A DNA stretch of 64,000 bases from an uncultured Peptostreptococcaceae bacterium (GCA_949740445.1 CATJIF010000016.1:1-64000); one strand, 5' to 3'; positions 45,302 to 54,620 are shown, numbered from the stretch's first letter. Program-made: numbers and translations. The notes: generated from the sequence alone by a model not told the origin.

Positions 45302-45408
45302 GAATAACAAGAAAACATGGAGGGCAGAAACAGCATACAGCGGGGAAATCCGTGTGGCGGGCCGTTTATGCGAAGGGGTTTGCCTGAGGAGGATGCAAGG
45401 AGGAAATC

Positions 45409-45927
45409 ATGTATACGACGAAGCGGCTGCGCTGTGAAAGGGCGGTAAAAGAGGATCTTGCAGGGATTTTAGCCATTGAACACGACCCGTATAACAGCCT
45501 GTATACCTTTACCGGGGATATGGAGGAGCATTGCCGGGAAATCGAAGACCCGGATATTTTCTTTCTGGCCATCCGGGAAAAGGAGGGAGGAGCGCTAATA
45601 GGATATCTCATCGTCGATATCGACCGGGAATCCCAGCGCCTGGAATTCCGGCGCATGGCGCTTTCCAGGCGCTGTGAAGGGTACGGGCGCGAGGTTTTGG
45701 ACGGAGCGCTGCGCATGGCCTTTAAGCAGTGGGGCGCAAACAAGGTGTGGCTGGAGGCGTATCCGGACAATGCCGTGGGGTGCCATCTGTACGAGAGCAT
45801 GGGATTTCACAAGGATGGCGTTTTGCGCCAGCACCACAAGGCAGAGCGCGGATTTCTGGACCAGGTGCAGTATTCCATGCTGAAGGACGAGTACAGAGAC
45901 GAATACCTGGTGAAATACAGGAGATAG
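45409..45927 (+). CDS. GNAT-family N-acetyltransferase
   Basis: A 172-residue acetyl-CoA-dependent acetyltransferase of the RimJ/RimL-like type. The acetyl-CoA loop is in SRRCEGYGREVLDGALRMAF, and the later NAVGCHLYESMGFHKDGVLR is the conserved NxxAxxxYxxxGF pattern. The acceptor cannot be told. ATG 45409 follows AAGGAGG. A shared terminator lies 13 bases after the stop. Confidence 0.88.
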   Translation: MYTTKRLRCERAVKEDLAGILAIEHDPYNSLYTFTGDMEEHCREIEDPDIFFLAIREKEGGALIGYLIVDIDRESQRLEFRRMALSRRCEGYGREVLDGALRMAFKQWGANKVWLEAYPDNAVGCHLYESMGFHKDGVLRQHHKAERGFLDQVQYSMLKDEYRDEYLVKYRR

Positions 45928-45940
45928 CAGGATTGGACAG

Positions 45941-45974
45941 AAAAAACAGCGCCGCGGTTTTCCGCGGCGCTTTG
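45941..45974. terminator. Bidirectional terminator between GNAT and amidohydrolase genes
   Basis: AGCGCCGCGG and CCGCGGCGCT form a 10-bp stem around TTTT, with six A before and three T after. Confidence 0.8.
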
Positions 45975-45977
45975 CCT

Positions 45978-47603
45978 TTACTGGCGGTATAAAATTTCTC
46001 CGCCGACGACTGTCATCAAGGCGCGGATGTCCTTGATCTCCTTTACGGCGCAATTCATGTAATCCCGGTCGATTACCACAAAATCGGCGTACTTTCCGGC
46101 TTTCAGCGAACCCAGTACATCTTCTTCAAATCTGGCGTAAGCCGCATCCAGCGTGTAGGATTTCAGCACCTCATAACGGGTCAGCGCTTCCCAGGGGTGC
46201 CAGCCACCTTGGGGTTCTTCGCTGATAGTGCAACGGCTGACGCCGTAGTACATATTTTCGTAGGGGTTCAGCACATCCATGGGCAGGTCTGTCCCTGCGG
46301 CGATTGGGACGCCCGCGTTTAAAATCCGTCTCCAGGCGTAAGCGCCCATGGCCCGGGTTGTCCCCACCCGTTTTTCGATCATGTTCATGTCGGAGCTCAG
46401 CTCCACATACTGCATGGAAGGAATGATGCCGCTGTTTGAAAGCCGCCGGAATTCTTCGTCGCGGGCTACCATGAAATGCTCGATCAGAAAGCGGTAATCC
46501 TTCCGCTGCGGATTGACCGCTTCGTGGGCATCCATCGCCTGCTTTACGGCAGCATCGCCGATGGCGTGCAGCGATACCTGAAATCCGGCGTTGTGGGCTT
46601 TTTTCATTTCCGTTTGCAGAAACTCGTCGGTGAGGCGGCCGCTTCCCCGATGGCCCGGACGGTCGCTGTAGTCTTCCGACAGCCAGGCGCTTCTGGCGCC
46701 CAGGGCACCGTCGGAAAACATCTTTACGCCGCGGTGGGTGAGGCGGCCGCCGTGCAGGCCGATCTGCGGCCCTTGCTGGTACATTTCATCTAACACCGCG
46801 CCCGGCTGGATGTAGGTGCACAGGCGGACTTTCATTTTGCCCTCGCCGTACAGCCGGTCTAACGCCGTCATCGTTGCGCGGACGGGCGGCTCCGCTGCGA
46901 TGGACGATACGCCCAGGGCTTTGTCGCTGTACGAAGTAACGCCGTTTTCCAGCATGTATTGCTGAATGATGAGGAATTTCCGGGCGATATCTTCTTCGGA
47001 AAGCGTTGGAACACAGGCGCCTACGGCCTGGCCGGCCAGCTCTGTCAGATATCCTGTAGGCTCTCCGGCTTCGTCCTTCATAATTTCGCTTCCGGCAGGC
47101 GGTGTGCTGTGCCGGTCGATTTCCGCCAGCTGTAACGCCAGAGAATTGGCCCAGTAGGCGTGGCCGCAGACCCGCAGCAAAACCACCGGATTGCAGGGGG
47201 ATACAACATCCAGCTCCTCTTTTGTGGGCATGGAAGTATCTGCCCAGCCAGCCTGGTTCCAGCCCAGTCCCTGAATCCATTCCCCCGGTTTCTTTTTCGC
47301 AGCCATGGCTTTTACCGCTTCGATAATCTCTTCTTTGGTCTTGTCAAAGCAATGCACCATAAATTCGGTATCGAATTTATCTGCGGCGATCAGGGTGTGT
47401 ACGTGGCTGTCGATTAAGCCGGGAAGCACCGTATTTCCCTTCAGATCCACGACTTCTGTCTGAGGGCCGGCGCACTGCAAAACCGCTTCGTTGGAACCGA
47501 CACAAAGCAGCATCTGTCCGGCTACGGCCAACGCCTGCGCATAAAACTGGCCCTCGTCCATCGTGTAAATAGTTCCGTTGATAAACACTTTTTCTGCAAC
47601 CAT
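45978..47603 (-). CDS. Amidohydrolase family protein (YtcJ-like)
   Basis: A 541-residue metal-dependent hydrolase of the amidohydrolase_3 group. It has an N-terminal beta-sandwich strand set, LPGLIDSHVHTL with the HxH metal pair, a late LHAIGDAAV histidine and AAGTDLPMD aspartate. YtcJ-like enzymes act on amides or formamides but the substrate is not defined. ATG 47603 follows AAAGGAG. Transcription probably starts from a sigma-54 promoter (47681-47695) under the divergent activator. Confidence 0.9.
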   Translation of the reverse strand: MVAEKVFINGTIYTMDEGQFYAQALAVAGQMLLCVGSNEAVLQCAGPQTEVVDLKGNTVLPGLIDSHVHTLIAADKFDTEFMVHCFDKTKEEIIEAVKAMAAKKKPGEWIQGLGWNQAGWADTSMPTKEELDVVSPCNPVVLLRVCGHAYWANSLALQLAEIDRHSTPPAGSEIMKDEAGEPTGYLTELAGQAVGACVPTLSEEDIARKFLIIQQYMLENGVTSYSDKALGVSSIAAEPPVRATMTALDRLYGEGKMKVRLCTYIQPGAVLDEMYQQGPQIGLHGGRLTHRGVKMFSDGALGARSAWLSEDYSDRPGHRGSGRLTDEFLQTEMKKAHNAGFQVSLHAIGDAAVKQAMDAHEAVNPQRKDYRFLIEHFMVARDEEFRRLSNSGIIPSMQYVELSSDMNMIEKRVGTTRAMGAYAWRRILNAGVPIAAGTDLPMDVLNPYENMYYGVSRCTISEEPQGGWHPWEALTRYEVLKSYTLDAAYARFEEDVLGSLKAGKYADFVVIDRDYMNCAVKEIKDIRALMTVVGGEILYRQ

Positions 47604-47680
47604 AGCTCTATTCTCCTTTCGGTGCATCGTTTATACGGGATGCCCTTGTCTATTGGGGATAAAAACATAAGAATATATAA

Positions 47681-47695
47681 GCAAAATTCATGCCA
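47681..47695 (-). promoter_or_regulatory. Sigma-54 (-24/-12) promoter of the amidohydrolase gene
   Basis: On the minus strand TGGCATGAATTTTGC: GG, exactly ten bases, then GC, close to consensus TGGCAC-N5-TTGC. It lies 78 bases before the amidohydrolase start and shares the intergenic region with the enhancer-binding activator gene. Confidence 0.75.
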
Positions 47696-47827
47696 TGGAT
47701 TTCAATGCGTTTTTTGTCTTTTCTCAGTATACCACACAGGCGTTTTCGTGTAATTTAGGCAAAAAGTGTGCGTTCTGGCGGCGTTTGCATTTTTATAAAA
47801 TGACAATTAAAGTTTACATTAACGCTG

Positions 47828-47853
47828 AAAACGACAATGTTGATTGACGTTTT
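47828..47853. promoter_or_regulatory. Inverted repeat, candidate activator binding site (UAS)
   Basis: AAAACGACAAT and ATTGACGTTTT flank GTTG, with one mismatch. It lies about 135 bases upstream of the sigma-54 promoter, a normal enhancer distance, and overlaps the -35 box of the activator's own promoter. Confidence 0.6.
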
Positions 47854-47872
47854 GACAAGCGATGTATATAAT
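47844..47872 (+). promoter_or_regulatory. Sigma-A promoter of the sigma-54 activator gene
   Basis: TTGACG (47844-47849), 17 bases, TATAAT (47867-47872). The overlap with the inverted repeat implies autorepression. Confidence 0.75.
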
Positions 47873-47899
47873 AATTGCAAGATAATTACGAGGTGGATT

Positions 47900-49327
47900 A
47901 TGTTTGACAAAATCATGGAACAAATCAATTCGATGGATATTTTCTGCGACGGGATTCTTGCCATCGACCTGCAGGGATATATTTGCTGCTGCCGTAGCAA
48001 CCCCGCTTCTACCAGGCCTTTGATGTATCCATCCAACGAAATTTTGGGAAAGCATCTCTTTCAGGCATATCCATCCTTAAATGCTGCCAACAGCACATTA
48101 TATAAAGCACTGCGGGGCATTCCCACCTACAACCTTTTGCAGCGTCATCAGAACTTCCGCGGCGAAGTGTTTTCCACCTACGAAACGACGCTTCCTCTGA
48201 AGTCGGAGGGCAAGGCCATCGGTGCGGTTTCATTTACCAAATATGAAGATCATCTGATTCGCGAAATTCAGGTCGAAGAGAAAGCGCTGCCCGAAGATGC
48301 TCCGGCAGAGGCCATTCATCAACTGATCGGGGATTCCGTTTCCATGCAGATGGTCAGAAGCCGCATTTGCCAGATTGCCAGAAGCGATTCCGGCGTGCTT
48401 CTCTACGGCGATACCGGCACCGGAAAAGGCATGGCCGCGCAGGCCATCCATCAGCTGAGTTCCCGGGCTTCAAAGCCCTTTTACGAACAGAATTGCGCCG
48501 CCATTCCCGCCAATCTTCTGGAAAGTATGTTTTTCGGGACCGTCAAGGGCAGCTATACCGGTGCGGTTGCCAGCGAAGGCATTTTCCGGCAGTGCAACGG
48601 CGGAACTTTATTTCTGGATGAGATCAACTCGATGGATTTGAATCTTCAGGCCAAGCTGCTGAAGGTGCTGGAGTCCGGGGAGGTAACTCCCGTGGGCGGA
48701 AAAAAATCCTACCCTGTGGATGTCCGTGTGATTGCAGCCGCCAACGAGCATCCCATCGCCTGTATTCAAAGCGGAAACATCCGCAGCGATCTGTTTTACC
48801 GGCTCAGTGCCGTGCAGCTGGAGCTGCCGCCGCTGACGCAGCGTATGGGCGATATTCCCGTACTGTGCGATTTTTTTATGGCAAAGTACCGCCGGCAGAT
48901 GCACCGCCAGATTTTTTACATAGATTCCGATGTCCTGAATGTATTCCGGCAGTATTCCTGGCCCGGAAATGTGCGGGAATTGAAGAATCTCATTGAAGGG
49001 GCATTTGTCTATGCTGACGGCGATACGATTCACTTGAGTGATATTCCCTCATATTTGCTTGACAGCCGCTGGAACCAGATGACCGGCGGAGGGTTTATTT
49101 CCGCGGGGAGGCCGCTGGAAATTCAGGAGGATTTTTCCGCTGTTTCAGCGGATCTTCCGTTGAAGGAGGCCATGGCCCAGCTGGAAAAGAAGCTGATTCA
49201 ACAGAGGATAAAGCGATTTCGCACAAAAAAGGCCCTGGCGGAAAACCTGGGCATCAGCCGCCAGGCTCTCGATGTCAAACTGCAAAAATATGATTTACAT
49301 TTGCGGGATGGCTTCCAGCGCTTTTAA
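47900..49327 (+). CDS. Sigma-54-dependent transcriptional activator
   Basis: A 475-residue enhancer-binding protein. An N-terminal PAS-like sensor (about 1-120) precedes the AAA+ domain with Walker A GDTGTGKG, the sigma-54 contact loop FGTVKGSYTGAV (GAFTGA variant GSYTGA) and Walker B GGTLFLDEINSM. A Fis-type helix-turn-helix (KKALAENLGISRQALDVKLQ) ends it. The layout resembles RocR/LevR-type activators. ATG 47900 follows GAGGTGGATT. The divergent amidohydrolase with a -24/-12 promoter is the likely target. Confidence 0.92.
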   Translation: MFDKIMEQINSMDIFCDGILAIDLQGYICCCRSNPASTRPLMYPSNEILGKHLFQAYPSLNAANSTLYKALRGIPTYNLLQRHQNFRGEVFSTYETTLPLKSEGKAIGAVSFTKYEDHLIREIQVEEKALPEDAPAEAIHQLIGDSVSMQMVRSRICQIARSDSGVLLYGDTGTGKGMAAQAIHQLSSRASKPFYEQNCAAIPANLLESMFFGTVKGSYTGAVASEGIFRQCNGGTLFLDEINSMDLNLQAKLLKVLESGEVTPVGGKKSYPVDVRVIAAANEHPIACIQSGNIRSDLFYRLSAVQLELPPLTQRMGDIPVLCDFFMAKYRRQMHRQIFYIDSDVLNVFRQYSWPGNVRELKNLIEGAFVYADGDTIHLSDIPSYLLDSRWNQMTGGGFISAGRPLEIQEDFSAVSADLPLKEAMAQLEKKLIQQRIKRFRTKKALAENLGISRQALDVKLQKYDLHLRDGFQRF

Positions 49328-49355
49328 GCGGGTGCATTTTAGGCACGGAGCCAGC

Positions 49356-49384
49356 TTGACAGATTTGCTGGCTCTGCATATAAT
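49356..49384 (+). promoter_or_regulatory. Fully consensus sigma-A promoter with no intact gene behind it
   Basis: TTGACA (49356-49361), exactly 17 bases, TATAAT (49379-49384). It matches consensus at every position. The start would be near 49391. The first sequence transcribed is structured and non-coding. Confidence 0.8.
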
Positions 49385-49390
49385 AATAGT

Positions 49391-49500
49391 GTGAGAGTAA
49401 CTCTCCGTAAAATAGTGTTCGCTCCCCGATATGCGACTGATAAATGGTCGGGATTAAAATGTTTGCAACGCTCTGCCTTTTGACAGAGCGTTACCTTTAT
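49391..49500 (+). ncRNA. Candidate small structured RNA
   Basis: Downstream of the consensus promoter, three stems can form: GAGAG/CTCTC (49393-49405), CCCGA/TCGGG (49425-49452) and AACGCTCTG/CAGAGCGTT (49467-49492), the last followed by a weak T-rich tail like a leaky terminator. No open frame with a ribosome site covers it. A decayed ORF follows. Strong promoter, structured RNA, weak terminator and gene is the order of type III toxin-antitoxin loci, but a stand-alone sRNA or a leader is equally possible. Confidence 0.4.
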
Positions 49501-49554
49501 ATGGGAAGCTTCCCCATGTTACAGGCACAACTATACTTTCTTTCAGATCAATAG

Positions 49555-49860
49555 TATCTTGATTTTCCTGATGATCGGTTGATGAGAAACAAGGATATGA
49601 TTGATGGAGTTCTGCACAATCGACCTTGTTTTTTCGCGTTTCGGAACCGTTCTTGGCAGGCATACAGCATTTCTAATTCAAAATATCTGTCCGGCAACAG
49701 AGAACTATTTGACCGCATAGCTGCTGATGTGGAGAAGAATGCCCGCGATGTTTTAGCCATAGCAAAACGTGGGGCGAAGGTAATTTTCCCTGATGTTTTT
49801 ACAATTTACCGTGAACTTGAACAGCGGCTTTGCAAAGATAGACATTTTCAGACAGGAGCA
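49555..49860 (+). pseudogene. Decayed ORF of unknown family
   Basis: The frame open from 49555 reads YLDFPDDRLMRNKDMIDGVL then HNRPCFFAFRNRS, and later AIAKRGAKVIFPDVFTIYRE. It has no good start codon or ribosome site, and the part between the two blocks looks shortened, so I read it as a remnant with an internal deletion. It appears to resemble small host-interaction or toxin-like proteins of Firmicutes, but I cannot name the family. It runs into the next gene's leader without a terminator. Confidence 0.4.
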
Positions 49861-49868
49861 AGGGAAAA

Positions 49869-50792
49869 ATGGAGAGCGTTTGCAGAATTCGGGACACTAT
49901 CCGCAGAATCGTTCCCGGAAAGGGCGGCGACTGCACGCTGCTTTTGGGCAGCGAAAAAACGGCGGTGATTGATACGGGCATGGCCTATTGTGCTGACCGC
50001 TTGATCGAGCGTTTGGAACGGGAACTTGCCGGAAGGCCGCTGAATTATATATTGCTGACGCATTCGCACTACGATCACGCCGGAGGGGTAGCCGCGCTTT
50101 GCGGGCGCTTTCCGCAGGTGCAGGTATTGGCAGCTGCTCACGCAAAGCGGGTGTTTCAACGAGCGGGTGCGCAGCGCGAAATGCGGCGCATGGCGCAGGT
50201 GGCGGGGCGGCTGTTTTTGGGCGAAGAGGAATTTGAGAAGAAGGCGCGGGCGCTGACGGAGTACCCGCAGGAGCTGCTTCGGGTGGATCGGGCCGTGGGC
50301 GATGGCGGGGTGATTTCGCTGGGCGATCTGACGGTGCAGGTGATAGAAACGCCAGGGCACACGAATTGCTCGCTATCCTTTTTTCTTCCGCAGCAGCGGA
50401 TGATCTTCCCGTCGGAGACCGTGGGCTGCTACATCGGCGGCAGGCGGATCGACGTCTCCGTTCTCACGGGATTTGAAGCAGCCCTGCGTTCGGTGGAAGC
50501 CTGCCGGCAAAAGCGGGCGGAATTTGTGGTAAGCCCGCACTACGGGCTGGTAACCAGCGTAAGCGCAGAGGAATATTTCGATATTGCCCGCGGGGAGATC
50601 TGCGCCATGCACGAATACCTGCGGGAGCGCTTTTACAGAGGTGAAAGCGCGGAGCAGATGCTTGCAGAAAGCATCCGGGACTTCTGGGAAAACCGCAGCG
50701 GCGACGACGAGCAGCAGCCGCAGGAAGCCTTTGCCATCAACATGAGGGCCACCATTGCGCTGGTGATGGCTGAGGGGAGAGTGGATGGATAA
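49869..50792 (+). CDS. Metallo-beta-lactamase fold hydrolase
   Basis: A 307-residue MBL-fold protein. The metal motif is LTHSHYDHAGG, with further ligands in ETPGHTNCSLSFFL and a late SPHYGLV histidine. Such enzymes range from glyoxalase II-like thioesterases to lactonases; nothing fixes the substrate. ATG 49869 follows GGAGCAAGGG. A MATE exporter gene starts 17 bases after its stop, so the two may serve the same compound: one breaks it down, the other exports it. Confidence 0.85.
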   Translation: MESVCRIRDTIRRIVPGKGGDCTLLLGSEKTAVIDTGMAYCADRLIERLERELAGRPLNYILLTHSHYDHAGGVAALCGRFPQVQVLAAAHAKRVFQRAGAQREMRRMAQVAGRLFLGEEEFEKKARALTEYPQELLRVDRAVGDGGVISLGDLTVQVIETPGHTNCSLSFFLPQQRMIFPSETVGCYIGGRRIDVSVLTGFEAALRSVEACRQKRAEFVVSPHYGLVTSVSAEEYFDIARGEICAMHEYLRERFYRGESAEQMLAESIRDFWENRSGDDEQQPQEAFAINMRATIALVMAEGRVDG

Positions 50793-50809
50793 AAGAAAGA
50801 GGTGAGAGT

Positions 50810-52285
50810 GTGGTACAGAATACAGAGCGGGAATGGAACGAAGAAACGGCAATCGAAACCACAGGGCAGAGCCGGATCGTAGACGGTCAGACTGTACAGG
50901 AACAGAACGCTGAGCAGGTACAGAGCACAGGCAAGGGCCAGGAAAAAGGGCTGATGACGGAGGGCGTCATCTACAAACAGATTTTGGTGTTCGCCTTTCC
51001 TCTGATTTTAGGAAATCTATTTCAGCAGCTATATAATATGGTAGACTCCGTGGTGGTGGGCAACTTTATCGGTGGAACGGCACTGGCAGCGGTGGGCGCG
51101 GGGTTTGTCATCATCAACCTGCTGATCGGCGTATTTATGGGGCTGACTACCGGAGCGGGCGTAGTCATCGCCCAGTGCTTCGGAGCCGGGCGCAGGGAAG
51201 AGCTCCGGCAGACGGTACATACGGCAGCAGCCTTTACGCTGCTGTTTGGCGTTGCGCTTTCGGTGCTTGGCGTGCTGCTTTCGGACAGCGTGCTGCGCTG
51301 GATTCAGACCCCGGCAGAGGTGTTTGACCAGGCATCGCTGTATCTGCGCATTTTCTTTTCCGGCATTATCTTTCTGGCCGTGTACAACATGGGAGCGGCC
51401 ATCTTGCGGGCCGTGGGCGACTCAAAGACGCCGCTGCACTACCTGGGCGTGGCCTGCGGCATCAACATTGCGCTGGATATCCTTTTCGTGGCCATCCTGG
51501 GGATGGGTGTGGAAGGTGTGGCGCTGGCTACTGTCATTGCCCAGGCGGTCTCCGCGGTGCTGGTGGTGCGCAAGCTGATTCGCGCTGCGGGAGATTACCA
51601 GCTGATTCTATCTGAGATACGCCTTCACTGGCCGCGGCTGCGCCGCATTCTCTACGTGGGAATCCCTACGGGATTGCAGCAGATGATCGTCAGCCTGTCC
51701 AATGTTATCATACAAAGCTATATCAACAGCTTTGGAGCCGATGCCATGGCGGGATGGAGCGCATACAGCAAGCTGGACGGCATCCTTTTGCTGCCGTTTC
51801 TCAGTTTCGGCATGGCCATGATTACCTTTACAGGGCAGAATATGGGAGCCCGGCGGCTGGACCGCATCCGCAGCGGCGTAAAGGTAACGGCGGCCATGAG
51901 CTGCAGCTTCGCCGTGGTAAGCTCCGGGCTGATGTACCTCTGGGGCGGCGGCGTTTTAAAAATCTTCTGCGACGAACCGGAGGTCCTGCGCTACGGCATC
52001 TACATGATGAAGGGCATGATCCCCTTTTACTTCCTGCTGGCGCTGGTGCAGCTGTTCAGCGGCACCATCAACGGCTCGGGAAATTCGCTGATTTCCATGA
52101 TGATTATGGTAAGCAACATGTGCGTTCTGCGGGTGCTGGCGCTGCGGGTTCTGTCCGCGCGCATCGAGACCGTGGACTTTATTTTCTACGCGTACATTCT
52201 CTCCTGGTTTACCTGTGCGCTCTGCCTGGGGGCTTATTATTTCAGCGGACACTGGAAGAAAAAGATGCAGGAGCAGCCGTTGTAG
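50810..52285 (+). CDS. MATE-family efflux transporter
   Basis: A 491-residue exporter with 12 predicted helices. A hydrophilic N-terminal extension of about 50 residues, rich in Gln and Glu, precedes the first helix FAFPLILGNLFQQLYNMVDSVVVGNF. The rest is a standard MATE fold, related to the transporter at 42690. GTG 50810 follows AAAGAGGTGAGA. It appears co-transcribed with the MBL hydrolase gene. Confidence 0.88.
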   Translation: MVQNTEREWNEETAIETTGQSRIVDGQTVQEQNAEQVQSTGKGQEKGLMTEGVIYKQILVFAFPLILGNLFQQLYNMVDSVVVGNFIGGTALAAVGAGFVIINLLIGVFMGLTTGAGVVIAQCFGAGRREELRQTVHTAAAFTLLFGVALSVLGVLLSDSVLRWIQTPAEVFDQASLYLRIFFSGIIFLAVYNMGAAILRAVGDSKTPLHYLGVACGINIALDILFVAILGMGVEGVALATVIAQAVSAVLVVRKLIRAAGDYQLILSEIRLHWPRLRRILYVGIPTGLQQMIVSLSNVIIQSYINSFGADAMAGWSAYSKLDGILLLPFLSFGMAMITFTGQNMGARRLDRIRSGVKVTAAMSCSFAVVSSGLMYLWGGGVLKIFCDEPEVLRYGIYMMKGMIPFYFLLALVQLFSGTINGSGNSLISMMIMVSNMCVLRVLALRVLSARIETVDFIFYAYILSWFTCALCLGAYYFSGHWKKKMQEQPL

Positions 52286-52415
52286 ACGCAAGGCAGGCAG
52301 CTGCATTGCCTCAGAAGCAGCTTGCTTTCGGTCGTGAGAATCATACAGCAAACAAGGAGATGACCTCCAGCGGAGAAGTCCTCCAACTGTTTAGAAAATT
52401 ACATCGTATTTGCTC

Positions 52416-53285
52416 TCAATGAGTTTTCATCTCATTGAGAAGCAACTCTGCCACCGGTGTAAACACTTGATATTTCTTCCATATAAAATACAGTTTTGTC
52501 TCCAAAACCGGCACTAAAGGACGGAAGCATAGTTCGCTGTCCGCTTCTGTATTGACCAGCTTATCAAATGTGATAAGATACCCCATTCCTTCCCGGACCA
52601 GTATCCCGGCATTGTACGACAAATTAAAGGTTGCGACAATGTTGAGCGTATCGACCTTTTCTCCAAACCATTTGGGATAATCCTCTGTAATCCCTTGCCG
52701 GGAACAGATCAGCGGCAGGTTCAATAAATCTTTCATACGGACAGCTTCCTTTTTCGCAAGGGGGCTGTCCTTTCGCATAACAACGCCCCAGATGTCGGCA
52801 GCAGGGAGCTTCAGATAGTTATACTTGGATAAGTCCACTTCCTGCGCGATCACAGCAAAATCCAGCAAACCGCGATCCAGCCGTTCCTCCACATCCTCCG
52901 TATTGCCGCTATATAAATGCAGCCGGAAACGCGGATACCGCTCTTGCAGCGACTTGACCCGCCGGGCCAGATGCTTTATTCCATCCGATTCCGCACAGCC
53001 GATCCTTACATCTCCGCCGGTAATTCCGCTCAAAGCTTTGAACTCCTCTTCTGTTTTGCCCACCATGTCCAAAATATCCTCGGACCGCTTTCGCAAAAGC
53101 ATTCCTTCATCAGTCAGACGGACATTATAGTTGCCCCGGAGAAACAGTTTTTTTCCAAGTTCTTTCTCCAGGTCCTTCAGCTGTTTTGACAGCGTGGGCT
53201 GGGATATATGGAGCCGTTTGGCGGCGTGGGTAATGTTTCCTTCACGAGCAACCTCAAGAAAATAGCGTAAAACTCGCAGTTCCAT
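52416..53285 (-). CDS. LysR-family transcriptional regulator
   Basis: A 289-residue LysR protein. The N-terminal winged helix (RVLRYFLEVAREGNITHAAK and then HISQPTLSKQLKDLEKELG) is typical; the remainder is the co-inducer domain. It is divergent from the aldo/keto reductase operon, the classic LysR arrangement, and an inverted repeat at 53341-53370 lies in between. ATG 53285 follows GGAGGTGTTATC. Confidence 0.92.
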   Translation of the reverse strand: MELRVLRYFLEVAREGNITHAAKRLHISQPTLSKQLKDLEKELGKKLFLRGNYNVRLTDEGMLLRKRSEDILDMVGKTEEEFKALSGITGGDVRIGCAESDGIKHLARRVKSLQERYPRFRLHLYSGNTEDVEERLDRGLLDFAVIAQEVDLSKYNYLKLPAADIWGVVMRKDSPLAKKEAVRMKDLLNLPLICSRQGITEDYPKWFGEKVDTLNIVATFNLSYNAGILVREGMGYLITFDKLVNTEADSELCFRPLVPVLETKLYFIWKKYQVFTPVAELLLNEMKTH

Positions 53286-53340
53286 GATAACACCTCCATC
53301 TCCAGTATAATAGTCTCAGTTATGCTATACAAGCATATCT

Positions 53341-53370
53341 TGAAATAGAAAACGGGTATTTGCTATTTCA
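53341..53370. promoter_or_regulatory. Inverted repeat in the LysR/reductase intergenic region
   Basis: TGAAATAG and CTATTTCA, separated by 14 bases. The location between divergent lysR-type and target genes fits a LysR binding site; the match to a T-N11-A core is only approximate. Confidence 0.5.
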
Positions 53371-53489
53371 GAAGTGCGGAGGTATACTCTTGCCATAGAG
53401 CGGTGAAAACGTGTCAGAAGTATCAGATACGAAACGGATTTTCTATCAGAATCTCATCGACACTGGCAGCGACAAGGAGGTAAACAGCG

Positions 53490-54578
53490 ATGAATAAAAT
53501 GGGGTTCGGATTTCTGCGATTGCCGCAGACAGACAGCGGATCAATTAACAAGGCGCTTCTCAATCAAATGGTAGACGCCTTTTTAGAGCGGGGCGGTGTG
53601 TACTTCGATACAGCGTATACCTATCTGGACGGCCAAAGCGAAACGGCTCTCCGCGAATCCCTGGTAAAGCGCCACCAGAGAGAGCGGTTTCGGATTGCGG
53701 ATAAGCTGCCCTCCTGGCTGGTACGCTCTTCGCGGGATTGTCAGCGGTATTTTGATGAACAGAGGCAACGCTGCGGAGTAGACGATTTCGACGTATATCT
53801 GCTCCACTGGCTGAACCAGCAGAATTACGAGATATGCGAGCGATACGATGAGTTTGCATTCCTGCGGGAATTGAAAGCCCAGGGGAAGGTGGGGAAGATC
53901 GGCTTCTCCTATCACGACAGCGCTGCACTTCTGGATGAAATTTTAACCGCCCACCCGGAGGCAGAGGTGGTTCAGCTCCAGCTCAACTACCTGGATTGGG
54001 ACAGCGCTGCGATCGAGGGCCGGAAATGCTACGAGGTGGCAGTCAGGCACGGAAAGGCCGTAACCGTCATGGAGCCGGTTAAGGGCGGTACGCTGGTAAA
54101 ACTCCCAAAAAAAGCGGAGGAACTTTTTCGGGCACACAGCTCAGACAGCCCGGCACGCTGGGCGCTGCGGTTTGCCCAATCCCTGCCCAAAGTGGATATT
54201 GTGTTAAGCGGTATGAACCGCTTGGAGCAGGTGGTGGAGAACATGGCGGATGTAGAGCCGCTGACCGGGCTGGAGCAGGCTATTGTCCGGCAGGCCGCCC
54301 GCATCATTGAGGAAGAAACCGCTGTAGCCTGTACCGGATGCCGGTATTGTACAGCTGCCTGTCCCAAAGGCATTCCGATTCCTGATTTCTTTGCGATGTA
54401 TAACGCTTATCGCCGCGACCCCGGCGAGGACTGGAAGATACAGCCCATCTATCAGCGTATGGCAGCGGAATGCGCAAGGGCCAGCGACTGTATCCGGTGC
54501 GGTCAATGCGAAAATCACTGCCCCCAACGGCTTAAAATCATGTCTCGCTTAAAAGAAATAACAGGCGTGTTTGAGTAA
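53490..54578 (+). CDS. Aldo/keto reductase with C-terminal 4Fe-4S domain
   Basis: A 362-residue protein: an aldo/keto reductase barrel (FDTAYTYLDGQSETALRESL holds the catalytic Tyr, and LLHWLNQQNYEIC is the usual His region) fused to a ferredoxin-like tail. Two cysteine clusters, CTGCRYCTAACPKG and CIRCGQCENHCPQ, would hold two [4Fe-4S] clusters. Electron transfer from ferredoxin or flavodoxin is therefore likely, which fits the flavodoxin gene next. ATG 53490 follows AAGGAGG. Confidence 0.93.
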   Translation: MNKMGFGFLRLPQTDSGSINKALLNQMVDAFLERGGVYFDTAYTYLDGQSETALRESLVKRHQRERFRIADKLPSWLVRSSRDCQRYFDEQRQRCGVDDFDVYLLHWLNQQNYEICERYDEFAFLRELKAQGKVGKIGFSYHDSAALLDEILTAHPEAEVVQLQLNYLDWDSAAIEGRKCYEVAVRHGKAVTVMEPVKGGTLVKLPKKAEELFRAHSSDSPARWALRFAQSLPKVDIVLSGMNRLEQVVENMADVEPLTGLEQAIVRQAARIIEEETAVACTGCRYCTAACPKGIPIPDFFAMYNAYRRDPGEDWKIQPIYQRMAAECARASDCIRCGQCENHCPQRLKIMSRLKEITGVFE

Positions 54579-54620
54579 ACGCAGTTATACGAAATGGAGT
54601 ATTCATTAAGGAGAACAAAC

